Shown: positions 1 to 6,389, counted from the stretch's first letter. The stretch is DNA of 9,229 nt from Candidatus Methanovirga meridionalis (GCA_031289325.1 JAITPS010000069.1:1-9229), one strand, 5' to 3'. The notes: generated by a model from the letters alone, not told the origin. Numbers and translations: made by a program.

Positions 1-258
1 AAATTATTTAATTTTAGATATTTTTTTATTAAATTATTTAATTTTAGATATTTTTTTATTAAATTATTTAATTTTAGATATTTTTTTATTAAATTATTTA
101 ATTTTAAATATTTTTTTATTAAATTATTTAATTTTAGATATTATTTTATTAAAATATTAAATTTTAAATATTACTTTATTAAAATATTTAATTTTAGATA
201 CTATTTTATTAAAATATTAAATTTTAAATATTTTATTTAATTTTAAATATTATTTTAT
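1..258. repeat. 30-bp AT-only tandem array at left edge
   Basis: Direct head-to-tail copies of a 30-bp unit starting AAATTATTTAATTTTAGATA. The first three copies (1-90) are identical, copies four and five carry one or two changes, and copies from 151 onward drift and finally lose length, so the array decays rightward and is most uniform at the window edge. It probably continues to the left. There are no spacers, so it is not a CRISPR. Nearly every base is A or T. Each junction between good copies holds the palindrome ATTAAATTATTTAAT (28-42, 58-72, 88-102, 118-132). Confidence 0.93.
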
Positions 259-670
259 GAAAATCTATAATTTTAAATTTTAATATATATTTTAAATTTT
301 AAATAAGATAAATGTATTTTTAATTAATATATATAATAAACTAATAAATAAATGAAATATATTTTTAAATGAAATATACTTTATTAAACTTTAATTAATT
401 GAATAATTAACTTTTTAATATAATAATTTATAATAATTTTGAATTTAATACAATTTAAATATTTTTATTAATTATTTAAGAATTTATATGAACATATATA
501 GCAACTTATATTCATATAATTCTTAAAACTTTAAAAATAGAAAGCTATTCCAATTAAAAGATAATTTTTTTATTTAAATTATTTAATTTTAAATATAACT
601 TAATAAAAATCATTGAAAATTAATTTATAAATATAAATTTGTTTTAAAATAATTTTTAATTATATTCAAT
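259..670. other. gene-free AT-rich spacer
   Basis: No reading frame of useful length, no RNA gene and no clear promoter could be supported on either strand. The stretch is low-complexity A+T, apart from the inverted repeat at 475-527, which has its own entry. A sequence close to the left array unit reappears at about 571-595 (TTTAAATTATTTAATTTTAA), so array-derived sequence has spread into the spacer. Confidence 0.7.
475..527. other. long imperfect inverted repeat (hairpin)
   Basis: The left arm begins TTTAAGAATTTATATGAA (475-492). The right arm ends ATTCATATAATTCTTAAA. They pair over about 21-22 bp with one single-base bulge and one extra C, around a short loop containing TAGCAACT. No oligo-T run follows on the plus strand, so it is not a textbook terminator. 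It could be a cruciform-prone site, the end of an unseen upstream transcription unit, or a small mobile-element relic. The pairing is read directly; the role is unknown. Confidence 0.6.
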
Positions 671-1020
671 AAATGATTAAATAATGAAATGATTAAATAA
701 AGAATAAATTAATTAAATAAGAAATAAATTAATTAAATAAAGAATAAATCGATCAAATAAGGAATAAATTAATTAAATAAGGAATAAATTAATTAAATAA
801 GAAATGAATTAATTAAATAAGAAATGAATTAATTAAATAAGGAATGAATTAATTAAATAAGGAATAAATTAATTAAATAAGAAATTAATTAATTAAATAA
901 GAAATGAATTAATTAAATAAGAAATGAATTAATTAAATAAGAAATGAATTAATTAAGTAAAGAATAAATAAATTAAATAAAGAATAAATCGATTAAATAA
1001 TGAATAAATTGATTTAAATC
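671..1020. repeat. 20-bp tandem array ending at a gene start
   Basis: From 701 to 1020 there are exactly 16 units of 20 bp with consensus GAAATAAATTAATTAAATAA and no change of length. Two 16-bp relatives precede them (671-686, 687-702). Variation is confined to a few positions: GAAAT or GGAAT at the start, A or G at position 6, and ATCGAT replacing TTAATT in two units near the two ends (741-760 and 981-1000). The last unit decays and abuts the Shine-Dalgarno site of the flavoprotein gene. Its promoter and leader must therefore lie inside or upstream of the array. Confidence 0.95.
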
Positions 1021-1022
1021 TT

Positions 1023-1028
1023 GGTGAT
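1023..1028 (+). promoter_or_regulatory. Shine-Dalgarno site GGTGAT of the flavoprotein gene
   Basis: GGTGAT, complementary to the usual archaeal 16S rRNA 3' end, lies three bases before the ATG at 1032. It favours this start over the in-frame ATG at 1059, which has no comparable site just upstream. Confidence 0.7.
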
Positions 1029-1031
1029 ATA

Positions 1032-2393
1032 ATGATTAATAGTTTAAACAAAAAAAACATGGGAAAAAAATCTGAAAATATTATCATTGGATCAGGACCT
1101 GCAGGGAGATTAGCAGCTCTTGAGCTTGGAATTTTAGGTAAAAAAGCTTTACTAATTGAAAAAAATTATATTGGTGGAAATTGTTTAAATGAAGGGTGTA
1201 TGGTTTTATGTGCTTTATCAGATATAGCTATTTTTTTAGATAACAAGAAAAGATATGAAAATTTAGGTTTAATAAAAGGAGATAATCTTGAAATATTTTA
1301 CAATGAAATTGTTAATAAAATAAGGAAAACACAGGAAATCATAAGGAAAATCCACACCCATGAAAATCAAAGTTATGGTAACACCATTATACATGGAGAA
1401 GCCGAGATTTTTGAAGATAGTGTTCTTGTTAATGGAGAAACATTTGAGTATGATAATTTATTAATAGCTACAGGTTCCAAACCATTCATACCAAATATTA
1501 AAGGTAGTGAATATAGTTTATCAAGTCCAGATATCTTGAAATTAGATAAAGTACCTGAAAAATTAAATGTGATTGGTGGTGGAGCAATAGCTACTGAAAT
1601 ATCAAGTTTATTCTCTTCTTTTGGTTGTGATGTTAAAATGATTGTAAGAGGAGAATTTTTAAAAGAAATTGATAAGGATTTAAGAGAGTTTATATCAGCA
1701 AAACTTTTATCAAATGTTGAAATCCATCAAAATCAAAATATTGTTGAGATTAAAAAAAATAGTGTCATCTGTGAAGATGAAGAGTTTACTGGTACTCCTT
1801 TTTTAGCTACTGGAAGAAGCCCTAATTCAGAAATAGCTAAAGATTTAGTGGAAACTAATAACAAGGGAGCTATTATTGTGGATAAAATGATGAGGACAAG
1901 TGTTAACAATATTTATGCTGCTGGTGATGTGACAGGAAGTGTAAACTTAACACCTGTTGCAAGAATGGATGGAATAGTCGCTGGAAGAAATATGGCAGGA
2001 TACTCTAATTTTATTGATTATAAAAAGATACCTCAAGGTTTTGGTTTAAATTTAAATGTTGATTTTGTTCAGGATAATGAAAGTGTTGTTCAAGATAATG
2101 AAAGTGAAGATTCTGATAAAAAAGAGATTATTATTCCAGCTCCAGCAGGTCCAGGTACCTTTTGGAGAGTTTTAACAAAGGATACAGGAATTTCAAAAAT
2201 TAGGTTTAATCCAAAAACTAAAGAAATCCATTGGGCTGGAGCAGTTTCACCTTCATCTGTTAGTGATGTTGCTTATATTTCATATTTAATGAGAACAGGT
2301 CATGATATGGAAAACTTCTATGAAGAATTTATTGAAATACATCCATCCACAGATGTTTTTCACAAATTAATAAGTGAAATTTATACTCATTAA
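1032..2393 (+). CDS. dihydrolipoamide dehydrogenase-like FAD/NAD(P) oxidoreductase, divergent
   Basis: This is a class I pyridine nucleotide-disulfide oxidoreductase of 453 residues, near the family's usual length. Visible in order: the FAD Rossmann motif GSGPAG (20-25); the redox-active pair Cys51/Cys56 in GGNCLNEGC; the ATG motif (146-148); the second dinucleotide fold VIGGGAIATE (180-189); the FAD-contact motif AAGD (296-299); and a C-terminal HPST (437-440), where the family has its catalytic His-Pro. Three points are odd. The usual Pro-Ser-Lys after the second cysteine is replaced by Val-Leu-Cys (Cys60). The Glu normally five residues after His437 is Val, with Asp441 at +4. The interface domain carries an acidic insert (about 346-364) with a doubled VQDNES. 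No E2 or other 2-oxoacid dehydrogenase gene is nearby, so lipoamide as substrate is unproven; an unassigned disulfide reductase is the safer call. The protein is soluble, with no signal peptide. A MurD-like gene follows after 42 bp, probably on the same transcript. Confidence 0.85.
   Translation: MINSLNKKNMGKKSENIIIGSGPAGRLAALELGILGKKALLIEKNYIGGNCLNEGCMVLCALSDIAIFLDNKKRYENLGLIKGDNLEIFYNEIVNKIRKTQEIIRKIHTHENQSYGNTIIHGEAEIFEDSVLVNGETFEYDNLLIATGSKPFIPNIKGSEYSLSSPDILKLDKVPEKLNVIGGGAIATEISSLFSSFGCDVKMIVRGEFLKEIDKDLREFISAKLLSNVEIHQNQNIVEIKKNSVICEDEEFTGTPFLATGRSPNSEIAKDLVETNNKGAIIVDKMMRTSVNNIYAAGDVTGSVNLTPVARMDGIVAGRNMAGYSNFIDYKKIPQGFGLNLNVDFVQDNESVVQDNESEDSDKKEIIIPAPAGPGTFWRVLTKDTGISKIRFNPKTKEIHWAGAVSPSSVSDVAYISYLMRTGHDMENFYEEFIEIHPSTDVFHKLISEIYTH
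2067..2108 (+). repeat. in-frame 21-bp duplication inside the flavoprotein gene
   Basis: Two adjacent 21-bp units (2067-2087 and 2088-2108) differ at only a few bases and encode VQDNESV then VQDNESE. They lie in an acidic, probably disordered insert of the interface domain, so the extra length may be tolerated. Confidence 0.85.
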
Positions 2394-2418
2394 AATAAGT
2401 GAAATTTATACTCATTAA
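2369..2418. repeat. perfect 25-bp tandem duplication over a stop codon
   Basis: Positions 2369-2393 and 2394-2418 are identical. The first copy encodes the last residues and the TAA stop of the flavoprotein. The second lies in the intergenic gap before the Shine-Dalgarno site of the next gene. The protein end is unchanged, and the gap has been lengthened by 25 bp. Confidence 0.97.
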
Positions 2419-2435
2419 TTTATAAGGAGCTATTT

Positions 2436-3695
2436 ATGAAAGTTTCTGTTGTTGGTTTAGGTGTAGAAGGGAAAAAAGCCATTAAATCTTTACTTGAACA
2501 TGGATATGAAGTTTATGGAACTGACTTATCCTTGGATGTTGATATTTCAGATATTGTAAAATATGGAGAAGAAAAAAGTGATGGTGTAAACCTTAAATCA
2601 AAACTATTAACTATAGATTTGGGTATCAATGATATTGATAAAATTTTATCTTCTGATGGAATTCTTATAAGTCCAGGATTATGGGAAACCAAATTAGCTA
2701 ATAAATTAAAATCAAATAAATTAATTTCAGATATTCTAATAAAACATAAATCTTTACCCACAATTGGAATCACTGGAACAAATGGCAAAACAACGACTGT
2801 TTTAATGCTTAAAGAAATATTAGAAAGAAGTGGAAAGAAAGTTTTAGTTGGTGGAAATGGAGGTGGTGGATTTTCTGGATACTGTGATCTTATTTTAAAA
2901 GCTGAAGAAAATCAATACGACCTAATGATTGTAGAAGTATGTGACATGACCTTAAATTTTACTGATGACATCTTTAATTTCAACACTATTGGATTAACAA
3001 ATGTTGGTGATGATCATATTGATATTCATGGTTCTATTCACCAATATAAGGATTCATTATTAAAATTTTTTAAAAATAAAACTGTCTTTATTAATAGAAA
3101 CGAAGAATTTAAAAACAAAGTTGAAAAAATTGCAAAAAAAGTTTTTTATTACAATGAATCAACTATAAACCTAAAATTATTTGGTAAATTTAATCGTTTA
3201 AATGCTGGACTTGCAATATCAATAGCTAAATATCTAAATATTGATTATAAAATTATTAAGCAATCCTTAGAAAACTTCCAAGACATAGCAGGCAGATTAA
3301 AACTTATTAATTTAGAAAATTCTAAAGTCTTCATTGGAAAAACAGATAATGTTCATGCAACAGAATCAATTTTAAATGAGATCAAAGATTTAGACATTGC
3401 ATTTATTGGAACATCAAGACCCCATGAAACACATCGCTTAAATATTCTTAACACCATTATTAAACATGATCCTAAAAAAATTATTTTATTTAAAGGATTG
3501 AATGATTCTTTTGATTTATCATTAAAGAGATTGAAAACATTAAATTATAAAGGAGAAATTATTGTATCCAATTCAAATGAAGAAACTTTAAACTTGATTT
3601 TAAAATTTGATAAGAATAATAACAATATTTTCATTGGTGGAAATGGACAAGAAGCCATTATAGAAATTCAAAAATTATTAAAATATATTGGATAA
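2436..3695 (+). CDS. MurD-like Mur ligase family protein
   Basis: This 419-residue ATP-dependent amide ligase has the three-domain Mur plan. The N-terminal Rossmann-like domain starts MKVSVVGLGVEGKKAI and carries ILISPG (76-81), as in MurD. The central ATPase domain has the P-loop GTNGKTTT (114-121), acidic Glu167, HIDIHGS (194-200) and GKFNRLNAG (250-258). The C-terminal domain opens near AGRLK (285-289) and holds KTDNVHATESIL (302-313), which resembles the MurD loop KATN. Mur ligases join an amino acid to a carboxyl group through an acyl phosphate. In a pseudomurein-making methanogen the likely job is building the wall peptide, possibly adding glutamate, but this is inference. The N-terminus and GTNGKTT loop argue against coenzyme F430 synthetase (CfbE), another methanogen Mur homologue. 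The start is fixed by AAGGAG at 2424-2429, six bases before the ATG. The stop lies in a 23-bp duplication. Confidence 0.85.
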   Translation: MKVSVVGLGVEGKKAIKSLLEHGYEVYGTDLSLDVDISDIVKYGEEKSDGVNLKSKLLTIDLGINDIDKILSSDGILISPGLWETKLANKLKSNKLISDILIKHKSLPTIGITGTNGKTTTVLMLKEILERSGKKVLVGGNGGGGFSGYCDLILKAEENQYDLMIVEVCDMTLNFTDDIFNFNTIGLTNVGDDHIDIHGSIHQYKDSLLKFFKNKTVFINRNEEFKNKVEKIAKKVFYYNESTINLKLFGKFNRLNAGLAISIAKYLNIDYKIIKQSLENFQDIAGRLKLINLENSKVFIGKTDNVHATESILNEIKDLDIAFIGTSRPHETHRLNILNTIIKHDPKKIILFKGLNDSFDLSLKRLKTLNYKGEIIVSNSNEETLNLILKFDKNNNNIFIGGNGQEAIIEIQKLLKYIG

Positions 3696-3736
3696 CAATT
3701 ATGAAAAATTCAAGATAACAATTATGAAAAATTCAA
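3691..3736. repeat. perfect 23-bp tandem duplication over a stop codon
   Basis: Positions 3691-3713 and 3714-3736 are identical, beginning GATAACAATTATGAAAAATT. The TAA of the Mur ligase (3693-3695) lies in the first copy. The second is wholly non-coding and runs into the oligo-T terminator region. Confidence 0.97.
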
Positions 3737-3771
3737 TTTTTTAAAGTATTATTTTTGGCTTGTTTTTCTTA
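3735..3771 (+). terminator. oligo-T termination region after the Mur ligase
   Basis: Runs of five or six T (CAATTTTTTAAAG, ATTATTTTTGGC, TTGTTTTTCTT) follow the stop codon on the plus strand within about 75 bp. Archaeal RNA polymerase terminates at such oligo-T runs without needing a hairpin. No stable stem is apparent here. Confidence 0.55.
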
Positions 3772-3811
3772 ATATGATATTAATACTGTGGTTTAGAAAG
3801 ATAAATATGTA

Positions 3812-3825
3812 TTCTAAGCTTAGAA
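3812..3825. other. perfect 14-bp palindrome between convergent genes
   Basis: TTCTAAGCTTAGAA is an exact palindrome, preceded by the half-like TTTAGAAA at 3792-3799 and followed by AAATTTTG. It sits in the 207-bp gap between the 3' ends of the Mur ligase and cbiT. It may help end transcription from both sides or bind a dimeric protein. The role is unproven. Confidence 0.45.
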
Positions 3826-3902
3826 AATTTTGTAATATAATATGATGAAATTGATAATATCTCATACGTTAGTTTTTTCATATTTTCTAATAAATTTAAA
3901 GA

Positions 3903-4463
3903 TTATTTTTTAGCACACACAATGAATATTGGATTATTTGCAACCATCATATAATTTTGACCTTTTGATTTTGAAATAGCTACTTGAGTGATGTTAATTT
4001 CATATTTATACTCTTTTAATGTTTCTATTGCACTATATAAGTTTGATAATGTTATAAAATTTAAAACCATTGTTCCATTAGGATTTAGAAGTTCTTTAGA
4101 TTCTTGAATTATTTCTTTAATGTTTCCATCGCTTCCACCAATGAAAATTCCATCAAATTTTTCATTGATTATAGGTAATGTGTCAATAATATCTTTGTCT
4201 ATTAAATCAATATTATTTATTTTAAATTTTTCTATATTGGAGTTTATAATATCGACTGCTTCCTTATTTTTTTCTATGGAAACTATTTTTCCATTACTAC
4301 AAATTTTAGCTAATTGTATACTTATAGAACCTGTTCCCGCACCAATATCTAAAACATTAGAATTTTCATTGACATTTAATTTAGCTATACTTAATATTCG
4401 TGCCTCTTCTTTAGTCATAGGACAATTCCCACGGATAAAGTCCTCATCTTTAATAAATTTCAT
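3903..4463 (-). CDS. cbiT: cobalt-precorrin-6B C15-methyltransferase (decarboxylating), CbiT
   Basis: CbiT methylates C15 of the corrin ring precursor with S-adenosylmethionine and removes the acetate carboxyl on ring C, in the anaerobic cobamide route; it acts in the cytoplasm. The 186 residues match the usual length of stand-alone CbiT. Visible signatures are the N-terminal DEDFIRGNCPMTKEEAR (6-22), the SAM-binding loop LDIGAGTGSISIQLA (38-52), acidic Glu64 ending the next strand, and IFIGGSDGNIKEI (106-118), which closely resembles the archaeal CbiT sequence VVGGSGGELQEI that I recall from Methanothermobacter. The start is supported by AAGGAG (minus strand, 4476-4471). It lies 16 bp after the cbiE stop, so the two are almost certainly one transcript. 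In many bacteria these two activities are fused in CobL; here they are separate, as is normal in archaea. Confidence 0.94.
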   Translation of the reverse strand: MKFIKDEDFIRGNCPMTKEEARILSIAKLNVNENSNVLDIGAGTGSISIQLAKICSNGKIVSIEKNKEAVDIINSNIEKFKINNIDLIDKDIIDTLPIINEKFDGIFIGGSDGNIKEIIQESKELLNPNGTMVLNFITLSNLYSAIETLKEYKYEINITQVAISKSKGQNYMMVANNPIFIVCAKK

Positions 4464-4479
4464 CTTTAAACTCCTTGTT

Positions 4480-5082
4480 TTATAATTTTTTAATATAAAT
4501 TATTGAGAGATTAGAGAATTTTAAGTTAATAAATTCTTCGGGTCTTCCAAAACTTATTTTTTCATCAGAATATGATAAATTTTCACCAATATAAACCTCA
4601 GCATCAATATTGTTTTCATATAAACATTTGCAAATAATATCTGGAGAATTTTCATCATCTGTTAAGAAAATTCCACTGGAATACTTTATTATATCCTCTA
4701 AAAAATCATTTTTTCTTCCATGCATTGTTCCTAAGTAAATATCATGCCAAGATTGACCTATTACACTCATAAAATATTGAAACGAACTTAATCCAGGAAT
4801 TATTTTTAATTCTCCACTATAATTTTTCTTTATGTATTCGGTAATTCCATAGAAAATAGGATCTCCAGAAGCTAACAATGATATGTTCATGTTTTTATTA
4901 TTTTCAAGGTAAATAGCTATTGAACTTAAGGTTTTAAACTTGAATTTAGGAGTTGTTATATGCGATACACTATCTATTGCTCTTTGAAAACCAATAACCA
5001 CATCAGATTTTTCCATAGTTTTATTTGCTATATCAAGAATATAATCTTTAGCTCCAGGACCTAAACCTACAATATAAAGCAT
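4480..5082 (-). CDS. cbiE: cobalt-precorrin-7 C5-methyltransferase, CbiE
   Basis: CbiE transfers a methyl group from S-adenosylmethionine to C5 of the ring in anaerobic cobamide synthesis, working next to CbiT. The 200 residues carry the standard signatures of the tetrapyrrole methylase family: an N-terminal YIVGLGPGAKDYI (3-15), LLASGDPIFYGI (69-80), IIPGLSSFQ (94-102), SWHD (111-114) and HGR (121-123). The start is well supported: GGAGGAT (minus strand, 5093-5087) stands about five bases before the ATG. The gene precedes cbiT on the same strand. A TATA-like element lies about 60 bp upstream. Methanogens need the product because the membrane methyltransferase Mtr carries a cobamide. No other cbi gene is in the window, so the pathway genes are dispersed. 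Confidence 0.94.
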   Translation of the reverse strand: MLYIVGLGPGAKDYILDIANKTMEKSDVVIGFQRAIDSVSHITTPKFKFKTLSSIAIYLENNKNMNISLLASGDPIFYGITEYIKKNYSGELKIIPGLSSFQYFMSVIGQSWHDIYLGTMHGRKNDFLEDIIKYSSGIFLTDDENSPDIICKCLYENNIDAEVYIGENLSYSDEKISFGRPEEFINLKFSNLSIIYIKKL

Positions 5083-5128
5083 GAATATCCTCCATTTACT
5101 AAGACAATTATAAATATCTTTAATTATG

Positions 5129-5164
5129 AATTAATTAGTATTTATAAATTAATTAGTATACTAC
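5129..5164 (-). promoter_or_regulatory. candidate TATA box of cbiE-cbiT inside an 18-bp direct repeat
   Basis: TTTATAAA at 5141-5148 fits an archaeal TATA box for the minus strand and would put transcription start near 5117, about 35 bases before the cbiE ATG. It is flanked by two copies of AATTAATTAGTA (5129-5140 and 5147-5158) with an 18-bp period. The copies could be an operator pair or just another local duplication. No transcript data are available to choose. Confidence 0.4.
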
Positions 5165-5194
5165 TATCAAAATCATGTTTAATTAGATGAAAAA

Positions 5195-5228
5195 TTATAT
5201 TGTTAATTTTCTTATATTGTTAATTTTC
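5195..5228. repeat. perfect 17-bp tandem duplication over a stop codon
   Basis: TTATATTGTTAATTTTC occurs at 5195-5211 and again at 5212-5228. The second copy contains the stop codon (minus strand, 5222-5220) and last codons of the cysteine-rich small protein gene. The first copy is its image in the 3' flank. Confidence 0.96.
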
Positions 5229-5531
5229 ATATTCAATATTTATCTTTTTTACTCTTTTATCTTTATCATCATCAATTAAAATTAAGTTTCTTCCATTTTT
5301 AAGCATTATAATTCCATGTTCTTTCCCATGACCACAACAAACATATTGTGCTCCTTCCACATATCCAATACAAGAATCATATCCTTCTTGTGTAGGCAAC
5401 TTCCCACATCTAAGGCATGGTCTTGAATCATCCGCTATTTCATTTGTATCAGAGTATATGTCATCTTCTCCATTAGGCCATTTAATTATAATTTCATGCC
5501 CACGTTTATACTTTATCCCATATTTTTTCAA
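5220..5531 (-). CDS. small cysteine-rich protein of unknown function with CxxC and CCGHG motifs
   Basis: This is a 103-residue soluble protein whose centre holds PCLRCGKLPTQEGYDSC (38-54) and CCGHGKEHG (65-73). Five cysteines (39, 42, 54, 65, 66) and histidines 68 and 72 could bind a metal, probably zinc. I recall similar Cys/Gly-rich cores (CxxCGxxPTxEGxDxC...CCGHG) in short hypothetical proteins of bacteria and phages, but know no function. The N-terminus starts MKKYGIKYKRG, followed by an acidic stretch (21-35); the C-terminus is charged. The start is TTG, supported by AAAGGAT (minus strand, 5546-5540) nine bases upstream; the ATG at 5541 is out of frame. The conserved core makes a real gene very likely. 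It lies 137 bp upstream of cbiE on the same strand, with a possible promoter between them, so a link to cobamide synthesis is only positional. Confidence 0.82.
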   Translation of the reverse strand: MKKYGIKYKRGHEIIIKWPNGEDDIYSDTNEIADDSRPCLRCGKLPTQEGYDSCIGYVEGAQYVCCGHGKEHGIIMLKNGRNLILIDDDKDKRVKKINIEYEN

Positions 5532-5617
5532 TCTAATTCATCCTTTTAATTAATTCATCATTCTAATAATTTCAATAATTCTGTTAATATGTTTTGTTAG
5601 TGATAATAAACTTAACA

Positions 5618-5682
5618 TTAATATTCAATAAGTTATTCTAATATTCAATAAGTTTTATTCTAATATTCAATAAGTTTTATCC
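5618..5682. repeat. three-copy repeat TAATATTCAATAAGTTTTAT
   Basis: TAATATTCAATAAGTT occurs three times in direct order. The second and third units (5639-5660, 5661-5682) are 22 bp and nearly identical, ending TTTTATTC and TTTTATCC. The first is about 2 bp shorter. The block lies 90-150 bp upstream of the TTG start of the cysteine-rich gene, on its promoter side. Confidence 0.85.
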
Positions 5683-5713
5683 TAATACATTATTATAAAA
5701 ATAAATTACTTTC

Positions 5714-5820
5714 TATATTATAGTAGTTTTGATAAAGTTCTTAATAAATAATTTTTTAAAAAATAAATATTATTAAAATATATTTATTTAAAATTAGTAT
5801 TAGTTATATTAATTAAAATA
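5714..5820. repeat. dispersed repeat, copy A
   Basis: Positions 5714-5745 match 8833-8864 with a single substitution over 32 bp (core GTTTTGATAAAGTTCTTAAT). The likeness continues with a few changes through TAAATATTATTAAAA to about 5820. Copy B has an additional 16-bp internal duplication. Both copies are in the same orientation and flank the mfnB-guaB pair. The core has more G and C than its surroundings, so the match is not a composition artefact. Confidence 0.85.
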
Positions 5821-5830
5821 AGTTTATATT

Positions 5831-6020
5831 GTTTAAAATTAAATAATTTAATAAATTAATATAAATTAAAAATTAAAGATTTTTATGAATTAAAATTAAG
5901 AATTAAATAATTTAATAGATTAAAAATTAAAGATTTTTATAAATTAAAAATTAAAAATTAAAAATTAAATAATTTAATAAATTAATATAAATTAAAACTA
6001 AAAATTAAATAACTTAATAA
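5831..6020. repeat. degenerate AT repeat block with a palindromic 20-mer
   Basis: AATTAAATAATTTAATA recurs at 5837-5853, 5901-5917 and 5963-5979, spaced 62-64 bp, with a variant at 6003-6019. Between them AAATTAAAGATTTTTAT occurs twice, and AAATTAAA runs are frequent. The full 20-mer AAATTAAATAATTTAATAAA stands at 5836-5855 and 5962-5981. This is an old, decayed array of roughly 63-bp units related to the arrays at both window edges. Confidence 0.7.
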
Positions 6021-6044
6021 AAAAAAATTATCATCCAAAATTTA

Positions 6045-6220
6045 AGACCCCTGCCAAAAGAACTATAATTTAGAAATAAATAAATATTATTAAAAAAAAT
6101 ATATTCAATGTTGCCAACTTAAGAAAATTATTTTTTAAACTTGGATTGAAATTAAAAATGGATTTTATATAAACATGATTTTAGATAGAAACTTTAATCA
6201 AAAATTCTTATGTTGACACC
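6045..6220. mobile_element. possible insertion-sequence or MITE relic
   Basis: A less AT-rich patch carries three related motifs: CTGCCAAAAGAACT (6051-6064), GTTGCCAACTTAAGAAAATT (6110-6129) and, inverted, AAAATTCTTATGTTGACACC (6201-6220). The last two match at 15 of 20 positions as an inverted repeat about 110 bp end to end. Terminal inverted repeats on a short non-coding body are typical of MITEs or solo ends of an insertion sequence. No transposase fragment and no clear target-site duplication were found, so this remains tentative. A structured leader RNA is another reading. Confidence 0.3.
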
Positions 6221-6287
6221 CTAAAATATATTGTTACTTAAATTATAAATTTAAAGAAATTATAAAATTAAAATAGTATGTGTTAAT

Positions 6288-6303
6288 AAAATATAATATA
6301 TAT
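6288..6303 (+). promoter_or_regulatory. candidate TATA region for mfnB-guaB
   Basis: AAATATAATATATATT fits an archaeal TATA box and would put transcription start near 6326-6330, leaving a leader of about 75 bases. A second candidate, AGTTATATGATAC (6323-6335), would give a shorter leader. The A+T bias makes any such call weak. Confidence 0.3.
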
Positions 6304-6340
6304 TAAAAATAATTGAAATAATAGTTATATGATACTATAA

Positions 6341-6368
6341 TGATTTTTATTAAATGATTTTTATTAAA
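6341..6368. repeat. perfect 14-bp tandem duplication in the mfnB leader
   Basis: TGATTTTTATTAAA occurs twice in direct contact (6341-6354, 6355-6368). The junction creates an ATG at 6354 that is in frame with mfnB and extends its open frame by 16 codons. That extension looks like a duplication artefact, not the true start. Confidence 0.95.
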
Positions 6369-6389
6369 TCAATTTATTGTCTAATTTAT

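Larger units (their letters stand above)
5532..6340. other. gene-free divergent intergenic region rich in repeats
   Basis: About 800 bp separate the small cysteine-rich gene (minus) from mfnB (plus). No coding frame is supportable. From left to right it holds a three-copy repeat (5618-5682), one copy of a dispersed repeat (5714-5820), a low-complexity AT block (5831-6020), a less AT-rich patch with inverted-repeat ends (6045-6220), and the presumed mfnB promoter. Each has its own entry. Confidence 0.75.

Noticed and set aside
1..258. CRISPR array
   Set aside because: Units are directly adjacent with no unique spacers. The same holds for the arrays at 671-1020, 8931-9050 and 9081-9229.
1..1020. 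Replication origin or AT-rich unwinding region
   Set aside because: No cdc6/orc1 gene and no origin recognition box-like GC-containing repeats. High A+T is general in this window's spacers.
2513..2788. 91-codon minus-strand frame inside the Mur ligase
   Set aside because: It is an antisense shadow of a gene with intact Mur motifs and has no ribosome site or known family. The two minus-strand frames inside guaB (7189-7386, 7414-7605) are rejected for the same reason.
4120..4485. 121-codon plus-strand frame opposite cbiT
   Set aside because: cbiT and cbiE are clearly real on the other strand. This frame is their antisense shadow, with composition-driven hydrophobic content.
6143..6152. GGATTGAAAT, like the 3' end of many methanogen CRISPR repeats
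   Set aside because: Only one occurrence, with no second repeat at a spacer distance and no cas gene.
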